From NCBI GenBank assembly GCA_020402745.1, contig JADBYZ010000001.1, positions 124,001-188,000 on the forward strand: 64,000 bases of DNA. Reading direction: 5' to 3'. Positions 1 to 10,207 of this stretch are shown piece by piece. The notes below the pieces were generated by a model. It saw only the letters and a program-made list of their open reading frames with translations, made no database searches and was not told the DNA's origin. How positions within the stretch are numbered: position 1 is the first letter of the stretch; each line of letters begins with the position of its first letter. This stretch comes from Phenylobacterium sp. Its GTDB lineage: Bacteria; Pseudomonadota; Alphaproteobacteria; Caulobacterales; Caulobacteraceae. Position numbers and translations under genes: made by a program.

Positions 1-190
1 CCTCCTGGGCTTCGGTGGTGCGCTTGAGGACGAGTGGCCTTTGGTCCGCCGAGACCAACAGGTTCAGCGAACTATAGCCCCCCAGCCGGCGTAGGGGCGA
101 GACTGTCTCGAAGCCCCAGGCTCGAGCGACGCCCGCGAGGGCGCCAGGCTGTAGGACTCCGTTCGCAGCTTCGGCGTCGGGCAAGTTCAT
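1..190 (-). CDS. APH-fold phosphotransferase paralogue, 5' part only (runs off left edge)
   Basis: Read on the minus strand from ATG at 190, the frame stays open to the window edge and gives 63 residues. They match the N-terminus of the phosphotransferase at 2635-3648 with only a handful of differences (for example NG for RS at residues 10-11). The nucleotide alignment has no gaps: base 1 corresponds to base 3459, and similarity continues upstream of the start to about 240. The visible part covers the start of the kinase N-lobe, including the GGYSS loop and the LVLKR lysine strand. Whether the rest of the gene is intact cannot be seen. It is a tandem paralogue of its neighbour, with the toxin-antitoxin genes lying between them. 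Substrate unknown. Confidence 0.8.
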   Translation of the reverse strand, partial: MNLPDAEAANGVLQPGALAGVARAWGFETVSPLRRLGGYSSLNLLVSADQRPLVLKRTTEAQE

Positions 191-288
191 CCTTGGGCTC
201 CCTCCGGGGCCTAATGCCGGACCTGGTACGGGATGCCCCCGGGTTCGCTCTGACCCCTGGGCATTTGGGCTGCTTCGACCACACGAGT

Positions 289-404
289 ATTCCCGGAAGG
301 GAAAATTAGATCTCAAGCGCAAGAGTTTCGAAGCGCAGTTTACCGATCGGGAAATTTCGATAGACAATCATCAGAAATCTAGTTTAATTTCCCGATCGGG
401 AAAT
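289..404 (+). promoter_or_regulatory. hipBA promoter with three palindromic operators
   Basis: Three 16-bp sites share TTCCC/GGGAA-type arms around a 4-bp centre. Site A at 289-304 is ATTCCCGGAAGGGAAA, site B at 339-354 is TTTACCGATCGGGAAA, and site C at 388-403 is TTTCCCGATCGGGAAA, a perfect palindrome. Their centres are 50 and 49 bp apart, so all three fall near the same helical face. Site C abuts the hipB start codon and contains its only purine-rich (GGGA) ribosome-binding candidate. HipB-family antitoxins are known to repress their own operon from several spaced operators. That HipB or HipBA binds here is inferred from position and symmetry. Confidence 0.75.
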
Positions 405-650
405 ATGATGGCAAGACGAACCCTGACACCCGCCGATATAGGCGACATCATCAGAAAAACCCGCAAGGCTGCAAGCCTGCGGCAGGACGAGCTCGCGGGC
501 GCAGCGGGTGTCGGCTTGCGCTTTATCGTCGATCTGGAGGCAGGGAAGCCGACTGCACAAATGGGCAAGACGATCCAAGTCTTGAACGCCCTCGGCTGCT
601 CGTTCGAGATCACGCCGCCGCCCAAGCCGAAGGATGGGCCTAAGCCATGA
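405..650 (+). CDS. hipB: HipB-family antitoxin, HTH repressor
   Basis: This 81-residue protein is a single XRE/Cro-type helix-turn-helix domain: roughly residues 8-65, with the IRKTRKAASLRQDELA and VGLRFIVDLEAGK helices. It ends in the short beta strand and basic, proline-rich tail usual for HipB. It should bind and neutralise the downstream HipA kinase and repress the operon through the palindromes upstream. Two adjacent ATG codons (405 and 408) could start it, and the GGGA at 398-401 suits the second slightly better. Its stop overlaps the hipA start by 4 bp (ATGA at 647-650), indicating translational coupling. Confidence 0.9.
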   Translation: MMARRTLTPADIGDIIRKTRKAASLRQDELAGAAGVGLRFIVDLEAGKPTAQMGKTIQVLNALGCSFEITPPPKPKDGPKP

Positions 651-1909
651 CGATGCGCGTCCTCGATGTCTGGTGGGATGAGCGGATTGTCGGCCAACTC
701 ACGCAGAACCCGCATGGTGAACTCGGCTTCGCCTATTCGCGCGAATGGCTCAGTGACGACGATGCTCCACCCCTTTCCGCCTCTTTGCCAAAGCGGGAGG
801 ATCTCTTCAGCCGCCGGGAGTGCCGCCCATTCTTTGGTGGCCTTCTGCCGGAGGAGAGCCAGCGAGATGCCGCCGCTCAGGCGCTCGGCGTTTCAAGCAG
901 CAATGATTTTGCGCTTCTCGAGCGTCTTGGCGGGGATGTAGCGGGGGCGCTTCAACTCTTCCCACCCGGCGGACTGGCCCGCCCGCTCGATCCAAATCAG
1001 CGGCCGATCCCGCTTGACGAAGCGGGCCTCATTCGGGTGCTCGATGCGTTGCCCATCCGGCCCATGCTCGCCGGCGAGGAGGGGTTGCGACTGTCACTCG
1101 CTGGCGCACAATCCAAACTGCCTGTGGTTCTGGTCAACGGCGCGGTGGCGCTGCCATCGCCCGGCCAGCCCACGACACACATCCTGAAGCCTCCCATCGC
1201 CAGATTCTCCGGCACGACCGAGAATGAGGCCCTGGTAATGCGCCTCGCCGCCGCCATCGGCCTCGACGTCGCCACCGTAGAGCCTCGGGTCGTGCAGGAC
1301 CGAACCTTTCTGCTCGTTGAGCGCTATGACCGCTCCTGCGGTGAAGATGGCCTTGTCCGCCGCATTCATCAGGAAGACTTCTGCCAGGCGCTCAGCGTGC
1401 CGACGGAGATCAAGTACGCCAGCGAGGGCGGCCCGACGTTCAAGGATTGCTTCGCGCTACTTCGCCAGGTCGCCGTCAGGCCCGCCGTCGACGTTCTGAA
1501 GTTGCTTGATGCCGTGATCTTCAATCTGATCGTTGGAAACGCCGATGCGCACGGCAAGAACTTCTCGATCCTGTACGGGAGTGAGGGTCCGCGTCTGGCT
1601 CCACTCTATGATCTTTTGGCGACGGTCGCTTATCCTGAACTCGCCCCGCAGCTCGCCATGCGCATTGGGAAACGGGCGACGCTTGGCGAAATGGACCCCA
1701 GGGGGTGGTCGGCATTCGCCGCCGACGCCGGCGTCGGCTTGCCGCTGATCCGACGACGGGTTTCCGAGATAAGCCAAGCCGTCATTGCACGAGCGCACGA
1801 TGTTGCCGACGAGGTCATGCGCCCGGGTCTTGATGAGGCCGCGCTTTCGCAAGTTTCCGCGATGGCGGTGAAACGGGCCGAACTGTGCGCGGTCACGACC
1901 TATGATTAA
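647..1909 (+). CDS. hipA: HipA-family serine/threonine kinase toxin
   Basis: At 420 residues this is full length for HipA, a kinase that in E. coli inactivates glutamyl-tRNA synthetase and induces dormancy. The ATP-loop region reads SLAGAQSKLPV, placing Ser150 where E. coli HipA carries its autophosphorylated Ser150. Lys181 in HILKP matches the ATP-binding lysine. The catalytic segment NADAHGKNFS has Asp300, and the metal-binding LYDLL has Asp322. All key residues are present, so the toxin looks active. It is translated directly after hipB, and the pair lies between two phosphotransferase paralogues, fitting a laterally acquired module. The substrate in this organism is not known. Confidence 0.92.
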   Translation: MTMRVLDVWWDERIVGQLTQNPHGELGFAYSREWLSDDDAPPLSASLPKREDLFSRRECRPFFGGLLPEESQRDAAAQALGVSSSNDFALLERLGGDVAGALQLFPPGGLARPLDPNQRPIPLDEAGLIRVLDALPIRPMLAGEEGLRLSLAGAQSKLPVVLVNGAVALPSPGQPTTHILKPPIARFSGTTENEALVMRLAAAIGLDVATVEPRVVQDRTFLLVERYDRSCGEDGLVRRIHQEDFCQALSVPTEIKYASEGGPTFKDCFALLRQVAVRPAVDVLKLLDAVIFNLIVGNADAHGKNFSILYGSEGPRLAPLYDLLATVAYPELAPQLAMRIGKRATLGEMDPRGWSAFAADAGVGLPLIRRRVSEISQAVIARAHDVADEVMRPGLDEAALSQVSAMAVKRAELCAVTTYD

Positions 1910-1915
1910 GACGGG

Positions 1916-2029
1916 GGGAACCTCGATGCCGATGTGTACACGGAACGCGAGAGCCGCATCCGCCTGATCTCGGCGCGCAGGGCGACAAGGTATCAGCAAG
2001 ACCGATACGATCGTGAAAATGGCCGCTGA
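1916..2029 (+). pseudogene. C-terminal remnant of a BrnT-type toxin
   Basis: An open frame ending with TGA at 2027-2029 encodes a tail typical of BrnT RNase toxins, with VYTERESRIRLISARRATRY followed by an acidic, tyrosine-containing end. The region that should carry the catalytic N-terminal half is missing: the frame begins just after the hipA stop, with no start codon or ribosome-binding site. The remnant overlaps the HTH gene that starts at 2013, as expected if the two were once an operon. The family assignment rests on recognising the C-terminal motif in a short fragment. Confidence 0.6.
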
Positions 2030-2375
2030 CGGCGCGCTCACCCGCGTTCGCGGCCGCCGCGAGGCGATCGTGAAGCCGGCGAGCCCGAAGGCGATGGCAG
2101 AGGCCGAAGCGCTCGCCGCCGCAAGGGCCGATCCGGACGATCCCCCTCTGACGGCCCAGTCGCTCGCCAGCCTGAAGCCCGTGGCGCGCTTGCGCACCCT
2201 GCGCCGCGCACTCTCCCTGACGCAGGAAGAATTCGCCTCGCGCTACCACATCCCCCTCGGCGCCCTGAGGGACTGGGAGCAGGGGCGCTCACAACCCGAC
2301 CAGCCTGCGCGGGCCTATCTGGCGGTTATCGCGCGCGATCCGGAGCATGTGTGGAGGGCGCTGGAGGGGGTGTAG
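2013..2375 (+). CDS. HTH antitoxin-type regulator (BrnT partner family)
   Basis: The 120-residue protein starts with GTG overlapping the brnT remnant. An acidic, alanine-rich N-terminal half (1-60) is followed by a DNA-binding domain containing LRRALSLTQEEFASRYHIPL and GALRDWEQGRSQPDQPARAY. The segment resembles the XRE-like family (COG2944 type) often paired with BrnT or HigB-like toxins. Since its toxin partner here is only a fragment, it may be an orphan antitoxin that still acts as a repressor or neutralises toxins encoded elsewhere. DNA targets are unknown. Confidence 0.7.
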   Translation: MKMAADGALTRVRGRREAIVKPASPKAMAEAEALAAARADPDDPPLTAQSLASLKPVARLRTLRRALSLTQEEFASRYHIPLGALRDWEQGRSQPDQPARAYLAVIARDPEHVWRALEGV

Positions 2376-2634
2376 GTCTGGTATTCCTCCCGACCTTCGA
2401 GATATCCGCCAAGGCAGACCCGGTGAGCTTCCCGCCGTGAAAGCCTGCGCCTCGTCATCGTGGACGAGACTCTGGGCAACGACCGGGGTCCTCCAAGCCT
2501 ATCTCCAAGGCCGCCGGCCCCCTCGACTGGATCGCCGCCACGCCCCCTTCCAGGTCCTGACCGCCCTCGTCGACCGACACTGGGCCCTCTAACGCGAGGC
2601 GTTCGGGTAGGGGGGTGGTGGATGCGCTGACAGG

Positions 2635-3648
2635 TCACGGTTTTCCCGCGTTCGTAAGATAGCCCGAGAGTTCGACATAACGGTCCCATAAGCCCGGAAG
2701 CGCGGCTGTGTCGCGGCGCACGATCAGCATCTCGATGGCGTCCGGACGCTCCAGGGCGCCAAGCTCGACAACGGTGTTGGAACCCTTCCGATACAGATAG
2801 GCGAGGAAGCCATCCTCCATCTCGGCCTGGCCGATCCCACCGTAGGCCTGGATGAAATCCCGCGCGCGATCCCTGCGTCCAGAGCCCAGGAACACCAGGG
2901 AGACAAAGGTCGCCAGATCTTCCGCGCGGCCTCCGCGGTGAGCGTATTCGTAATCGAGGACGGCCATGAGCGCGCCCTTCGCCGAGAAAAGCAGGTTCTC
3001 GTTGTGGAAGTCGCCATGCACCAGATCATCGCGGGCGGCGAGGCGGCCAATGAGACTCTCGCGGTCCAGTCTCCGCCTTAGCTCATCCTTGACCCGCAGC
3101 AATTCGAGGACCGGCGCCGCCACGTCAGGCTTCGCCGCCCGGCAAAGTTCGCGTGCAGCATCCAGCCGCGCCGCGGCGGCCTCTTCGGGTGGGAATATCT
3201 CGTCCAGGCTTGAGGGCGGCGGCGCGGCTCCCCTCGGAGCCGAATGAAGCGCCCTGGCCGCGGCGGCAATTGCTGTCAGCGCGGCGTCATCAAGCCCATC
3301 CGCATGCCGCACCGCGCCGTCCACGAACGCGGTTAGGCTGAACACCTGGAGACCCCATCGCCACGACCGCGCCCCATCCCGGCTGAGGATGCGGCCAGGC
3401 GGTGGCAGGCTGGCCGCCGGAAGGTCGCGCACGAAGGTATCCGCCCGGGCGAGGGGCGCCTCCTGGGCTTCGGTGGTGCGCTTGAGGACGAGTTGCCTTT
3501 GGTCCGCCGAGACCAACAGGTTCAGCGAACTATAGCCCCCCAGCCGGCGTAGGGGCGAGACCGTCTCGAAGCCCCACGCCCGTGCGACGCCTGCGAGGGC
3601 GTCAGGTTGAAGTGCGCTGCGCGCGGCTTCGGCGTCGGGCAAGTTCAT
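2635..3648 (-). CDS. APH-family phosphotransferase (aminoglycoside/choline kinase fold)
   Basis: This 337-residue cytoplasmic protein has the APH kinase fold. An N-lobe loop GGYSSLNLL (37-45) is followed by the candidate ATP lysine in LVLKR (Lys56). The Brenner-type catalytic loop HGDFHNEN (211-218) supplies Asp213 and Asn218, and LDYEYA supplies the metal-binding Asp232. The family phosphorylates small alcohol-bearing molecules such as aminoglycosides, choline or homoserine; nothing here decides the substrate. A second copy of its 5' end lies at the left edge, so it belongs to a recent duplication. It is transcribed opposite to the toxin-antitoxin genes on its left. Confidence 0.8.
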   Translation of the reverse strand: MNLPDAEAARSALQPDALAGVARAWGFETVSPLRRLGGYSSLNLLVSADQRQLVLKRTTEAQEAPLARADTFVRDLPAASLPPPGRILSRDGARSWRWGLQVFSLTAFVDGAVRHADGLDDAALTAIAAAARALHSAPRGAAPPPSSLDEIFPPEEAAAARLDAARELCRAAKPDVAAPVLELLRVKDELRRRLDRESLIGRLAARDDLVHGDFHNENLLFSAKGALMAVLDYEYAHRGGRAEDLATFVSLVFLGSGRRDRARDFIQAYGGIGQAEMEDGFLAYLYRKGSNTVVELGALERPDAIEMLIVRRDTAALPGLWDRYVELSGYLTNAGKP

Positions 3649-3727
3649 CCTCGGGCTGCCTCCGGGGCCTAATGCTGGTCCGTCACGGGATTTCCCTTGT
3701 CACCGGATTCCCCGGGTTACGGGCGGG

Positions 3728-4522
3728 CTAGGTTTTCACGGCACGGGTGGCCATGCAGGTCGGGAAGTACCGCGAGCGCCCGGTCGGCCCGCTGTCGCGG
3801 TCTTCGAAGTCGCGATCCTCGAACATGTGGGTCAGGACGAAGCCCGCCGCGAGTTGTCCGCCGATCTGCTCCTCCAGCGTATGGCTGAACTCCACCGTGT
3901 GGTCCCGTTCGATCATCTCACGCAGCATTTCCGGCGGACGATCCACGACGTCGGAATAGGGCAGGGCGAACTTCACGACCATGTCGTCTTCCGACTCAGC
4001 CTGGGTGTCGAAGACATAGACCATGGGGTTCATGAAGCCGGCCAGCAGGATCCCCCCTGGCCTCAAAACACGGTGACACTCTGTCCAGACCGACAGGATG
4101 TCCGGGGAATAGAGATTGGAGACCGGATGGAATATGAGGTCGAATTGGGCCTCCGTGAAGGCGGAGAGGTCATGCATGAAGCCTTGCATGGTGGTTAGGG
4201 AGAGGTCCTCGCGCTGAGCCACCACGTCGTCCTGGGAGAGTTGGGAGGAAGACGCGTCAAACACCACCACCCGCGCGCCCGCAGCTGCGAGCACGGGGCC
4301 TTGCTGCCCCCCGCCGCTCGCTAGGCAAAGTACGTCCTTGCCGGCGATGTCGCCAAACCACTCCCGTGGCGTCGGCTTGTTCGGGGTCAGGACGACGGAC
4401 CATTCGCCGGCCCGGGCCCGGCGGATGCGCCCCGGTGAGACCGGACGTGTCCACATATCCTGCGCCTCGACCCGCCGATCCCAGCCGACGCGGTTGAGTT
4501 CGCGCACCTCGTCCGGTTGCAT
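3728..4522 (-). CDS. class I SAM-dependent methyltransferase
   Basis: This 264-residue protein has a Rossmann methyltransferase core. Motif I is CLASGGGQQGPVLA (about residues 65-80), followed by VVVFDAS for SAM ribose recognition. ECHRVLRPGGILLAGFMNP marks the post-motif strand typical of the Methyltransf_11 family. It starts with MQPDEVRELNRVGWD, a common leader of this family. The N-terminal and insert regions do not identify a known substrate. It stands alone on the minus strand, with about 200 bases on either side that show no clear coding content. Confidence 0.75.
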   Translation of the reverse strand: MQPDEVRELNRVGWDRRVEAQDMWTRPVSPGRIRRARAGEWSVVLTPNKPTPREWFGDIAGKDVLCLASGGGQQGPVLAAAGARVVVFDASSSQLSQDDVVAQREDLSLTTMQGFMHDLSAFTEAQFDLIFHPVSNLYSPDILSVWTECHRVLRPGGILLAGFMNPMVYVFDTQAESEDDMVVKFALPYSDVVDRPPEMLREMIERDHTVEFSHTLEEQIGGQLAAGFVLTHMFEDRDFEDRDSGPTGRSRYFPTCMATRAVKT

Positions 4523-4719
4523 GTCGATCGGCTCCCAAAACGCCTTGGTGCGTGTCCGCCCCGGGGCATGCGCTTAACACCAGAGCCCGATCGCGGGAAG
4601 CCGTTAGCGCCTGGGTTTTGCCCATGATAGTCGAGCGAAATACGGCGGAATTCGGTGGCAGGTTCGATATTCCCCGCCGAGAGACTTGAAGGCTAAGGGC
4701 CGCCCGATTACCGGGCCTG

Positions 4720-5283
4720 TCACTGGATTCCGGGTTTGCGGGTCGTCCTAGCGGTCAGCGTGGGGAACCTGAACATGTGCCCGGGAGCTCCAGGCTCTGC
4801 GCCGTGGAGATCGAGGGTGACCCCGGCTGGCCCTTCCTGCGTCTCCAGGCGGTACACGATCGGATCATAACCGGGTGTCACGGGGACCGGGTTGAGGGCT
4901 GGGACCTTCTTGCGGGCGGCAGCTATGGTCGTTTTGAACGTGCGCTCTACCGGAGCGCCATAGGTGAAGACTTCGCACTCGCCGGGCGAAGGCTCTGTAA
5001 TCACCATATATCCGAGCGCAGAGGCAATTTCCCAGATCTCTCCGTTCGGGTTCGGCGACCTCACCAATCCCCGCATTTCAGGGCTGGCAACCGTCAGTCG
5101 GGCGCGAACAGCCGGCGGCAGGTTGGCGATACCGCCGCCGCTCAATGACGCTTCCAGGCACACATCCACAGCGGCCTCAACGAACGCAGCGCCCACGTCA
5201 ACGGATGTCGCCGCGATTGCCTTCGTCGCGACACCGCCAACCAGTGCGAGTGCTAGACCCGTCACAATGAGCCGTCTGTGCAT
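4720..5283 (-). CDS. small secreted protein of unknown function
   Basis: The 187-residue product begins with a Sec-type signal peptide: basic MHRR, a hydrophobic core to about residue 20, and a likely cut after AIA near residue 24. The mature part contains two cysteines, in DVCLEA and GECEVF, which could form a disulfide in the periplasm. No enzymatic motif is recognisable. A repeated pattern of charged and aromatic residues (EIWEIASALGYMVIT) suggests a small alpha/beta fold. Family not recognised. It is oriented away from eno, with an IS66 scar between them. Confidence 0.55.
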   Translation of the reverse strand: MHRRLIVTGLALALVGGVATKAIAATSVDVGAAFVEAAVDVCLEASLSGGGIANLPPAVRARLTVASPEMRGLVRSPNPNGEIWEIASALGYMVITEPSPGECEVFTYGAPVERTFKTTIAAARKKVPALNPVPVTPGYDPIVYRLETQEGPAGVTLDLHGAEPGAPGHMFRFPTLTARTTRKPGIQ

Positions 5284-6964
<1,681 letters not shown>

Positions 6965-7019
6965 TTCCTCCCCCCAGGGGGAGGTGGACCGGGGCAAAGC
7001 CCCGGGACGGAGGGGGTCA
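6965..7019 (-). repeat. intergenic palindromic repeat, copy A (half unit)
   Basis: The segment directly after the eno stop contains two nested hairpins, CTCCCCCCAGGGGGAG and CCGGGGCAAAGCCCCGG, and ends with GAGGGGGTC. It equals one half (in reverse orientation) of the 111-115 bp composite units at 17377, 20628 and 32410. It lacks a T-tract, so if it stops transcription it is not a classical intrinsic terminator. Confidence 0.85.
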
Positions 7020-7111
7020 GCGGCGGTCGCGCCTTCGCCTCCCGGAAACGCAAAGTTAATCCGGCTCGGGCACTGAAGGGGCGGAGATCAACCTTCGGGA
7101 CGCGCGAACCG

Positions 7112-7408
7112 GTGTTACAGACCCTGCGCACCTACTGGACGACGGCGGCGCTCTGCCTGCTGATCCTCTATTTCGGCTTCCACGCCCTGACGGGCGACCG
7201 GGGCATCCTGTCCACCGGCGAGCGGGACCAGGCCCTGATGGACCGGCAGGCCGAGCTGGCCGCCCTGACCCGCAACCGCACGGAGCTCGAAACCCGGGCG
7301 CGGCTGCTCAGGGATGAGTCGATTTCGGCCGATCTTCTCGATGAGAGGGCCCGGGCCCTGCTGGGATTTGCCGACCCGAGGGACTATGTGATCCGCGTCG
7401 GGCCTTGA
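7112..7408 (+). CDS. FtsB/DivIC-family septum formation initiator
   Basis: This 98-residue bitopic inner-membrane protein fits the FtsB family, which links FtsL and FtsQ in the divisome. A short cytoplasmic N-terminus precedes one transmembrane helix (about 10-26, TTAALCLLILYFGFHAL). A periplasmic coiled coil rich in Leu, Arg and Glu follows (about 40-75). The C-terminal ARALLGFADPRDYVIRV is the conserved end of the family. The start is GTG at 7112. Location between eno and pdhA is the usual alphaproteobacterial arrangement. Confidence 0.85.
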   Translation: MLQTLRTYWTTAALCLLILYFGFHALTGDRGILSTGERDQALMDRQAELAALTRNRTELETRARLLRDESISADLLDERARALLGFADPRDYVIRVGP

Positions 7409-7455
7409 ACGGGGTCCTTCGTCCGGTCCGCCCGGACAGTTCAGGGGAGTAGCGA

Positions 7456-8493
7456 ATGGCGCGTCCAGCCACCGGACGGAAGACGCGGAAGGCGGCGGGC
7501 GAGGCCGCCGCTGGACCGGAGGCGGTCGGGCGCGACCCGCTCCTGGCCTGGTACCGGGAAATGCTGCTGATCCGCCGGTTTGAGGAGCGGGCCGGCCAGC
7601 TCTACGGCATGGGTCTGATCGGCGGCTTCTGTCACCTCTACATCGGCCAGGAGGCCATCGCCGTCGGCATCCAGGCCGTGCGCCGGCCGGGCGACCAGGT
7701 CATCACAGGCTATCGCGACCACGGCCACATGCTGGTCTGCGGCATGGACCCGCGCGAGGTCATGGCCGAGCTGACCGGCCGGGCGGGGGGCTCCTCCCGC
7801 GGCAAGGGCGGCTCCATGCATATGTTCTCCACCGAGGCGGACTTCTACGGCGGCCACGGCATTGTCGGCGCCCAGGTCAGCCTGGGCACGGGCCTGGCCC
7901 TCGCCAACAGCTATCGCGGCAACGGTAACGTCGCCTTCGCCTTCTTCGGCGACGGGGCGGCCAACCAGGGCCAGGTCTATGAGAGCTTCAACATGGCCGA
8001 GCTCTGGAGCCTGCCGGTCGTCTACGTGATCGAGAACAACCAGTACGCCATGGGGACCTCCATCGAGCGGTCCTCCTCCGAGACCCACCTGTACCGACGC
8101 GGGGCCTCCTTCCGGATCCCGGGCGAGGAGGTGGACGGCATGGACGTAGTTGCCGTGCGCGACGCCGCGGCCCGCGCCGCCGAGCACGCCCGGTCGGGCA
8201 AGGGCCCCTACATTCTGGAGATGAAGACCTACCGCTATCGCGGCCACTCCATGAGCGACCCGGCCAAGTACCGGACCCGCGAGGAGGTGGAGGAGGTCCG
8301 CCGCAACCGCGATCCCATCGACCATGTGCAGGAGCTGCTCACGGAGAAGGGCTGGGCCGACGAGGCGGCGCTGAAGGCCATCGACGCCGAGGTCCGCGCC
8401 ATCGTCGCCGACGCCGCCGAGTTCGCCCGCATCTCGCCCGAGCCCGACCCGGCCGAGCTCTTCACGGACATCTATGTGGAGGCGGGGCGGTGA
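7456..8493 (+). CDS. pdhA: pyruvate dehydrogenase E1 component, alpha subunit
   Basis: E1-alpha pairs with PdhB to decarboxylate pyruvate with thiamine diphosphate (TPP) and acetylate the lipoyl arm. The 345-residue protein has the TPP-binding motif beginning GDGAANQGQ (165-173) and ending ENNQYAMG (193-200). It also has the phosphorylation-loop-like segment [16 protein letters not shown] basic, disordered N-terminal extension of about 25 residues precedes the catalytic domain. A good ribosome-binding site (GGGGAG) lies before ATG 7456. A small GTCCGG/CCGGAC hairpin sits just upstream at 7421-7437. pdhA starts the pdhA-pdhB-GFA-pdhC-lpd operon and overlaps pdhB by 4 bp. Confidence 0.96.
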   Translation: MARPATGRKTRKAAGEAAAGPEAVGRDPLLAWYREMLLIRRFEERAGQLYGMGLIGGFCHLYIGQEAIAVGIQAVRRPGDQVITGYRDHGHMLVCGMDPREVMAELTGRAGGSSRGKGGSMHMFSTEADFYGGHGIVGAQVSLGTGLALANSYRGNGNVAFAFFGDGAANQGQVYESFNMAELWSLPVVYVIENNQYAMGTSIERSSSETHLYRRGASFRIPGEEVDGMDVVAVRDAAARAAEHARSGKGPYILEMKTYRYRGHSMSDPAKYRTREEVEEVRRNRDPIDHVQELLTEKGWADEAALKAIDAEVRAIVADAAEFARISPEPDPAELFTDIYVEAGR

Positions 8494-9812
8494 CCGACAT
8501 TTTGATGCCCGCCCTCTCGCCCACCATGGAGGAGGGGACCCTCGCCAAGTGGCACGTGAAGGCCGGCGACACCGTCCGGTCCGGAGACGTCATCGCCGAG
8601 ATCGAGACCGACAAGGCGACCATGGAGGTCGAGGCGGTCGACGAGGGCGTGATCGAGGCCATCCTGGTTCCGGAAGGGACCGAGGAGGTCAAGGTCAACA
8701 CGCCGATCGCCCGGCTGGGCACCGCGCAGGGGGCGCCGCCGCCCGGCCCGGCGCCGGCCCCTGTGGCGGCCGTCGCGCCGCCGCCGGAGACGCCGCCAGC
8801 CCGCCCCGCCGACGCCCCGTCACCGCCCGCGGGACGCCGGTCCACCGTCCGCGACGCCCTGCGTGACGCCATGGCCGAGGAGATGCGCCGGGATGAGACC
8901 GTCTTCCTGATGGGCGAGGAGGTCGGCCAGTACCAGGGCGCCTACAAGGTCAGCCGGGGCCTCCTGGAGGAGTTCGGGCCGCGGCGGGTGATCGATACGC
9001 CGATCACCGAGCACGGCTTCGCCGGCCTGGGCGTGGGCGCCGCCATGGCGGGTCTGAAGCCCATCGTCGAGTTCATGACGTTCAACTTCGCCATGCAGGC
9101 CATTGATCATATTATTAATTCGGCGGCGAAAACCCTCTATATGTCGGGCGGGCAGATCACCTGCCCCATCGTCTTTAGGGGCCCCAATGGCGCCGCGGCC
9201 CGGGTCGCGGCCCAGCACAGCCAGGACTATTCGTCCTGGTACGCCCACGTGCCCGGCCTGAAGGTGGTGGCGCCCTACGACGCCGCCGACGCCAAGGGCC
9301 TGCTCAAGGCCGCCATCCGCGACCCCAACCCCGTGGTCTTCCTCGAGCACGAGATGCTCTATGGCCAGGAGTTCGACGTCCCGGACGATCCCGACTGGAC
9401 CGTACCGATCGGTCAGGCCCTGGTGCGCAGGCCGGGTCGGGACGTCACCCTGACGGCCCATTCCCGCATGGTGGGCCTGGCCCTCGAGGCGGCGGAAATC
9501 CTTTCGAAACAAGGCATTGAGGCCGAGGTCGTAGACCTGCGGACCCTCCGGCCCCTGGACCACGCCACCGTCCTGGAGAGCGTGAAGCGGACAAACCGGA
9601 TCGTCAGCGTCGAGGAGGGCTGGGCGCCTATGGGCGTCGGCGCCGAGATCGTCGCCCGGGTCGTCGCCGAGGCCTTCGACTGGCTGGACGCGCCGCCCCT
9701 GCGGGTCGCCCAGGCCGATACGCCCCTGCCGTACGCCGCCAACCTCGAAGCCCTCGCCCTGCCATCGGTGGAGCGGATCGTCGAGGCGGCCCTCAAGGTC
9801 TGCTACCGGTGA
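8490..9812 (+). CDS. pdhB: pyruvate dehydrogenase E1 component, beta subunit with N-terminal lipoyl domain
   Basis: The 440-residue protein has an added N-terminal lipoyl domain (1-78) with the lipoylated Lys42 in [12 protein letters not shown] Pro/Ala-rich flexible linker follows to about 120, then a complete E1-beta body beginning [17 protein letters not shown]. This layout is known from alphaproteobacterial PDH complexes, where both E1-beta and E2 carry a lipoyl arm. The start is GTG at 8490, overlapping the pdhA stop. The lipoyl domain is nearly identical to that of pdhC. A short, unusually AT-rich patch (9101-9120) interrupts the otherwise GC-rich codon use. Confidence 0.96.
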   Translation: MTDILMPALSPTMEEGTLAKWHVKAGDTVRSGDVIAEIETDKATMEVEAVDEGVIEAILVPEGTEEVKVNTPIARLGTAQGAPPPGPAPAPVAAVAPPPETPPARPADAPSPPAGRRSTVRDALRDAMAEEMRRDETVFLMGEEVGQYQGAYKVSRGLLEEFGPRRVIDTPITEHGFAGLGVGAAMAGLKPIVEFMTFNFAMQAIDHIINSAAKTLYMSGGQITCPIVFRGPNGAAARVAAQHSQDYSSWYAHVPGLKVVAPYDAADAKGLLKAAIRDPNPVVFLEHEMLYGQEFDVPDDPDWTVPIGQALVRRPGRDVTLTAHSRMVGLALEAAEILSKQGIEAEVVDLRTLRPLDHATVLESVKRTNRIVSVEEGWAPMGVGAEIVARVVAEAFDWLDAPPLRVAQADTPLPYAANLEALALPSVERIVEAALKVCYR

Positions 9813-10207
9813 GCGCCCTGGCCTGGAGAAGCGGCGGTTGCCATTGCGGACGGGTCCGCTTCGAGGTCGCCCTGCCGCCGAGACCTGAGGCGCATTCCTG
9901 CAACTGTTCAATGTGTTCGAAGGTTGCCTTCATCCACCTGATCGTCCCGGAGAGCCGCTTTCTTCAGACGGCCGGGCAGGGGGATCTGACCGAGTACACC
10001 TTCAACTCCGGCGTCGCCCGGCACCTGTTCTGCAGCACCTGCGGCGTGAAGAGCTTCTACCGGCCGCGCTCCAACCCGGATGGCTGGTCGGTCAACGCCC
10101 GCTGCCTGGACGAGGCCGTCGACATGGACCTGACCGCGTTCGACGGCCAGAACTGGGAGGCCAATGCCGCCAGCCTGGCCCACCTGTCCCGGGAGGCCGC
10201 GCCATGA
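9809..10207 (+). CDS. GFA-family zinc protein inside the PDH operon
   Basis: This 132-residue protein has the cysteine pattern of the GFA/CENP-V fold: CHC at 11-13, CNCSMC at 31-36 and CSTC at 75-78, enough for the two zinc sites of the family. Members bind glutathione adducts or act as S-hydroxymethyl-glutathione-related enzymes, but the activity of most is unknown. It starts at GTG 9809 overlapping the pdhB stop and ends overlapping the pdhC start, so it is translationally coupled to both. Tight embedding suggests co-expression with PDH. A link to PDH function, for example aldehyde or thiol chemistry, is only inferred. Confidence 0.85.
   Translation: MSALAWRSGGCHCGRVRFEVALPPRPEAHSCNCSMCSKVAFIHLIVPESRFLQTAGQGDLTEYTFNSGVARHLFCSTCGVKSFYRPRSNPDGWSVNARCLDEAVDMDLTAFDGQNWEANAASLAHLSREAAP

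Noticed and set aside
34..309. 91-codon plus-strand frame
   Set aside because: It is antisense to the partial phosphotransferase and overlaps the hipBA operator region.
2347..2592. 81-codon frame after the HTH gene
   Set aside because: It lacks a ribosome-binding site, is Arg/Leu-rich and matches nothing; the 2376-2634 stretch appears non-coding.
6965..7019. Intrinsic terminator for eno
   Set aside because: Strong hairpins, but no T-tract, and the same sequence recurs elsewhere as a repeat.
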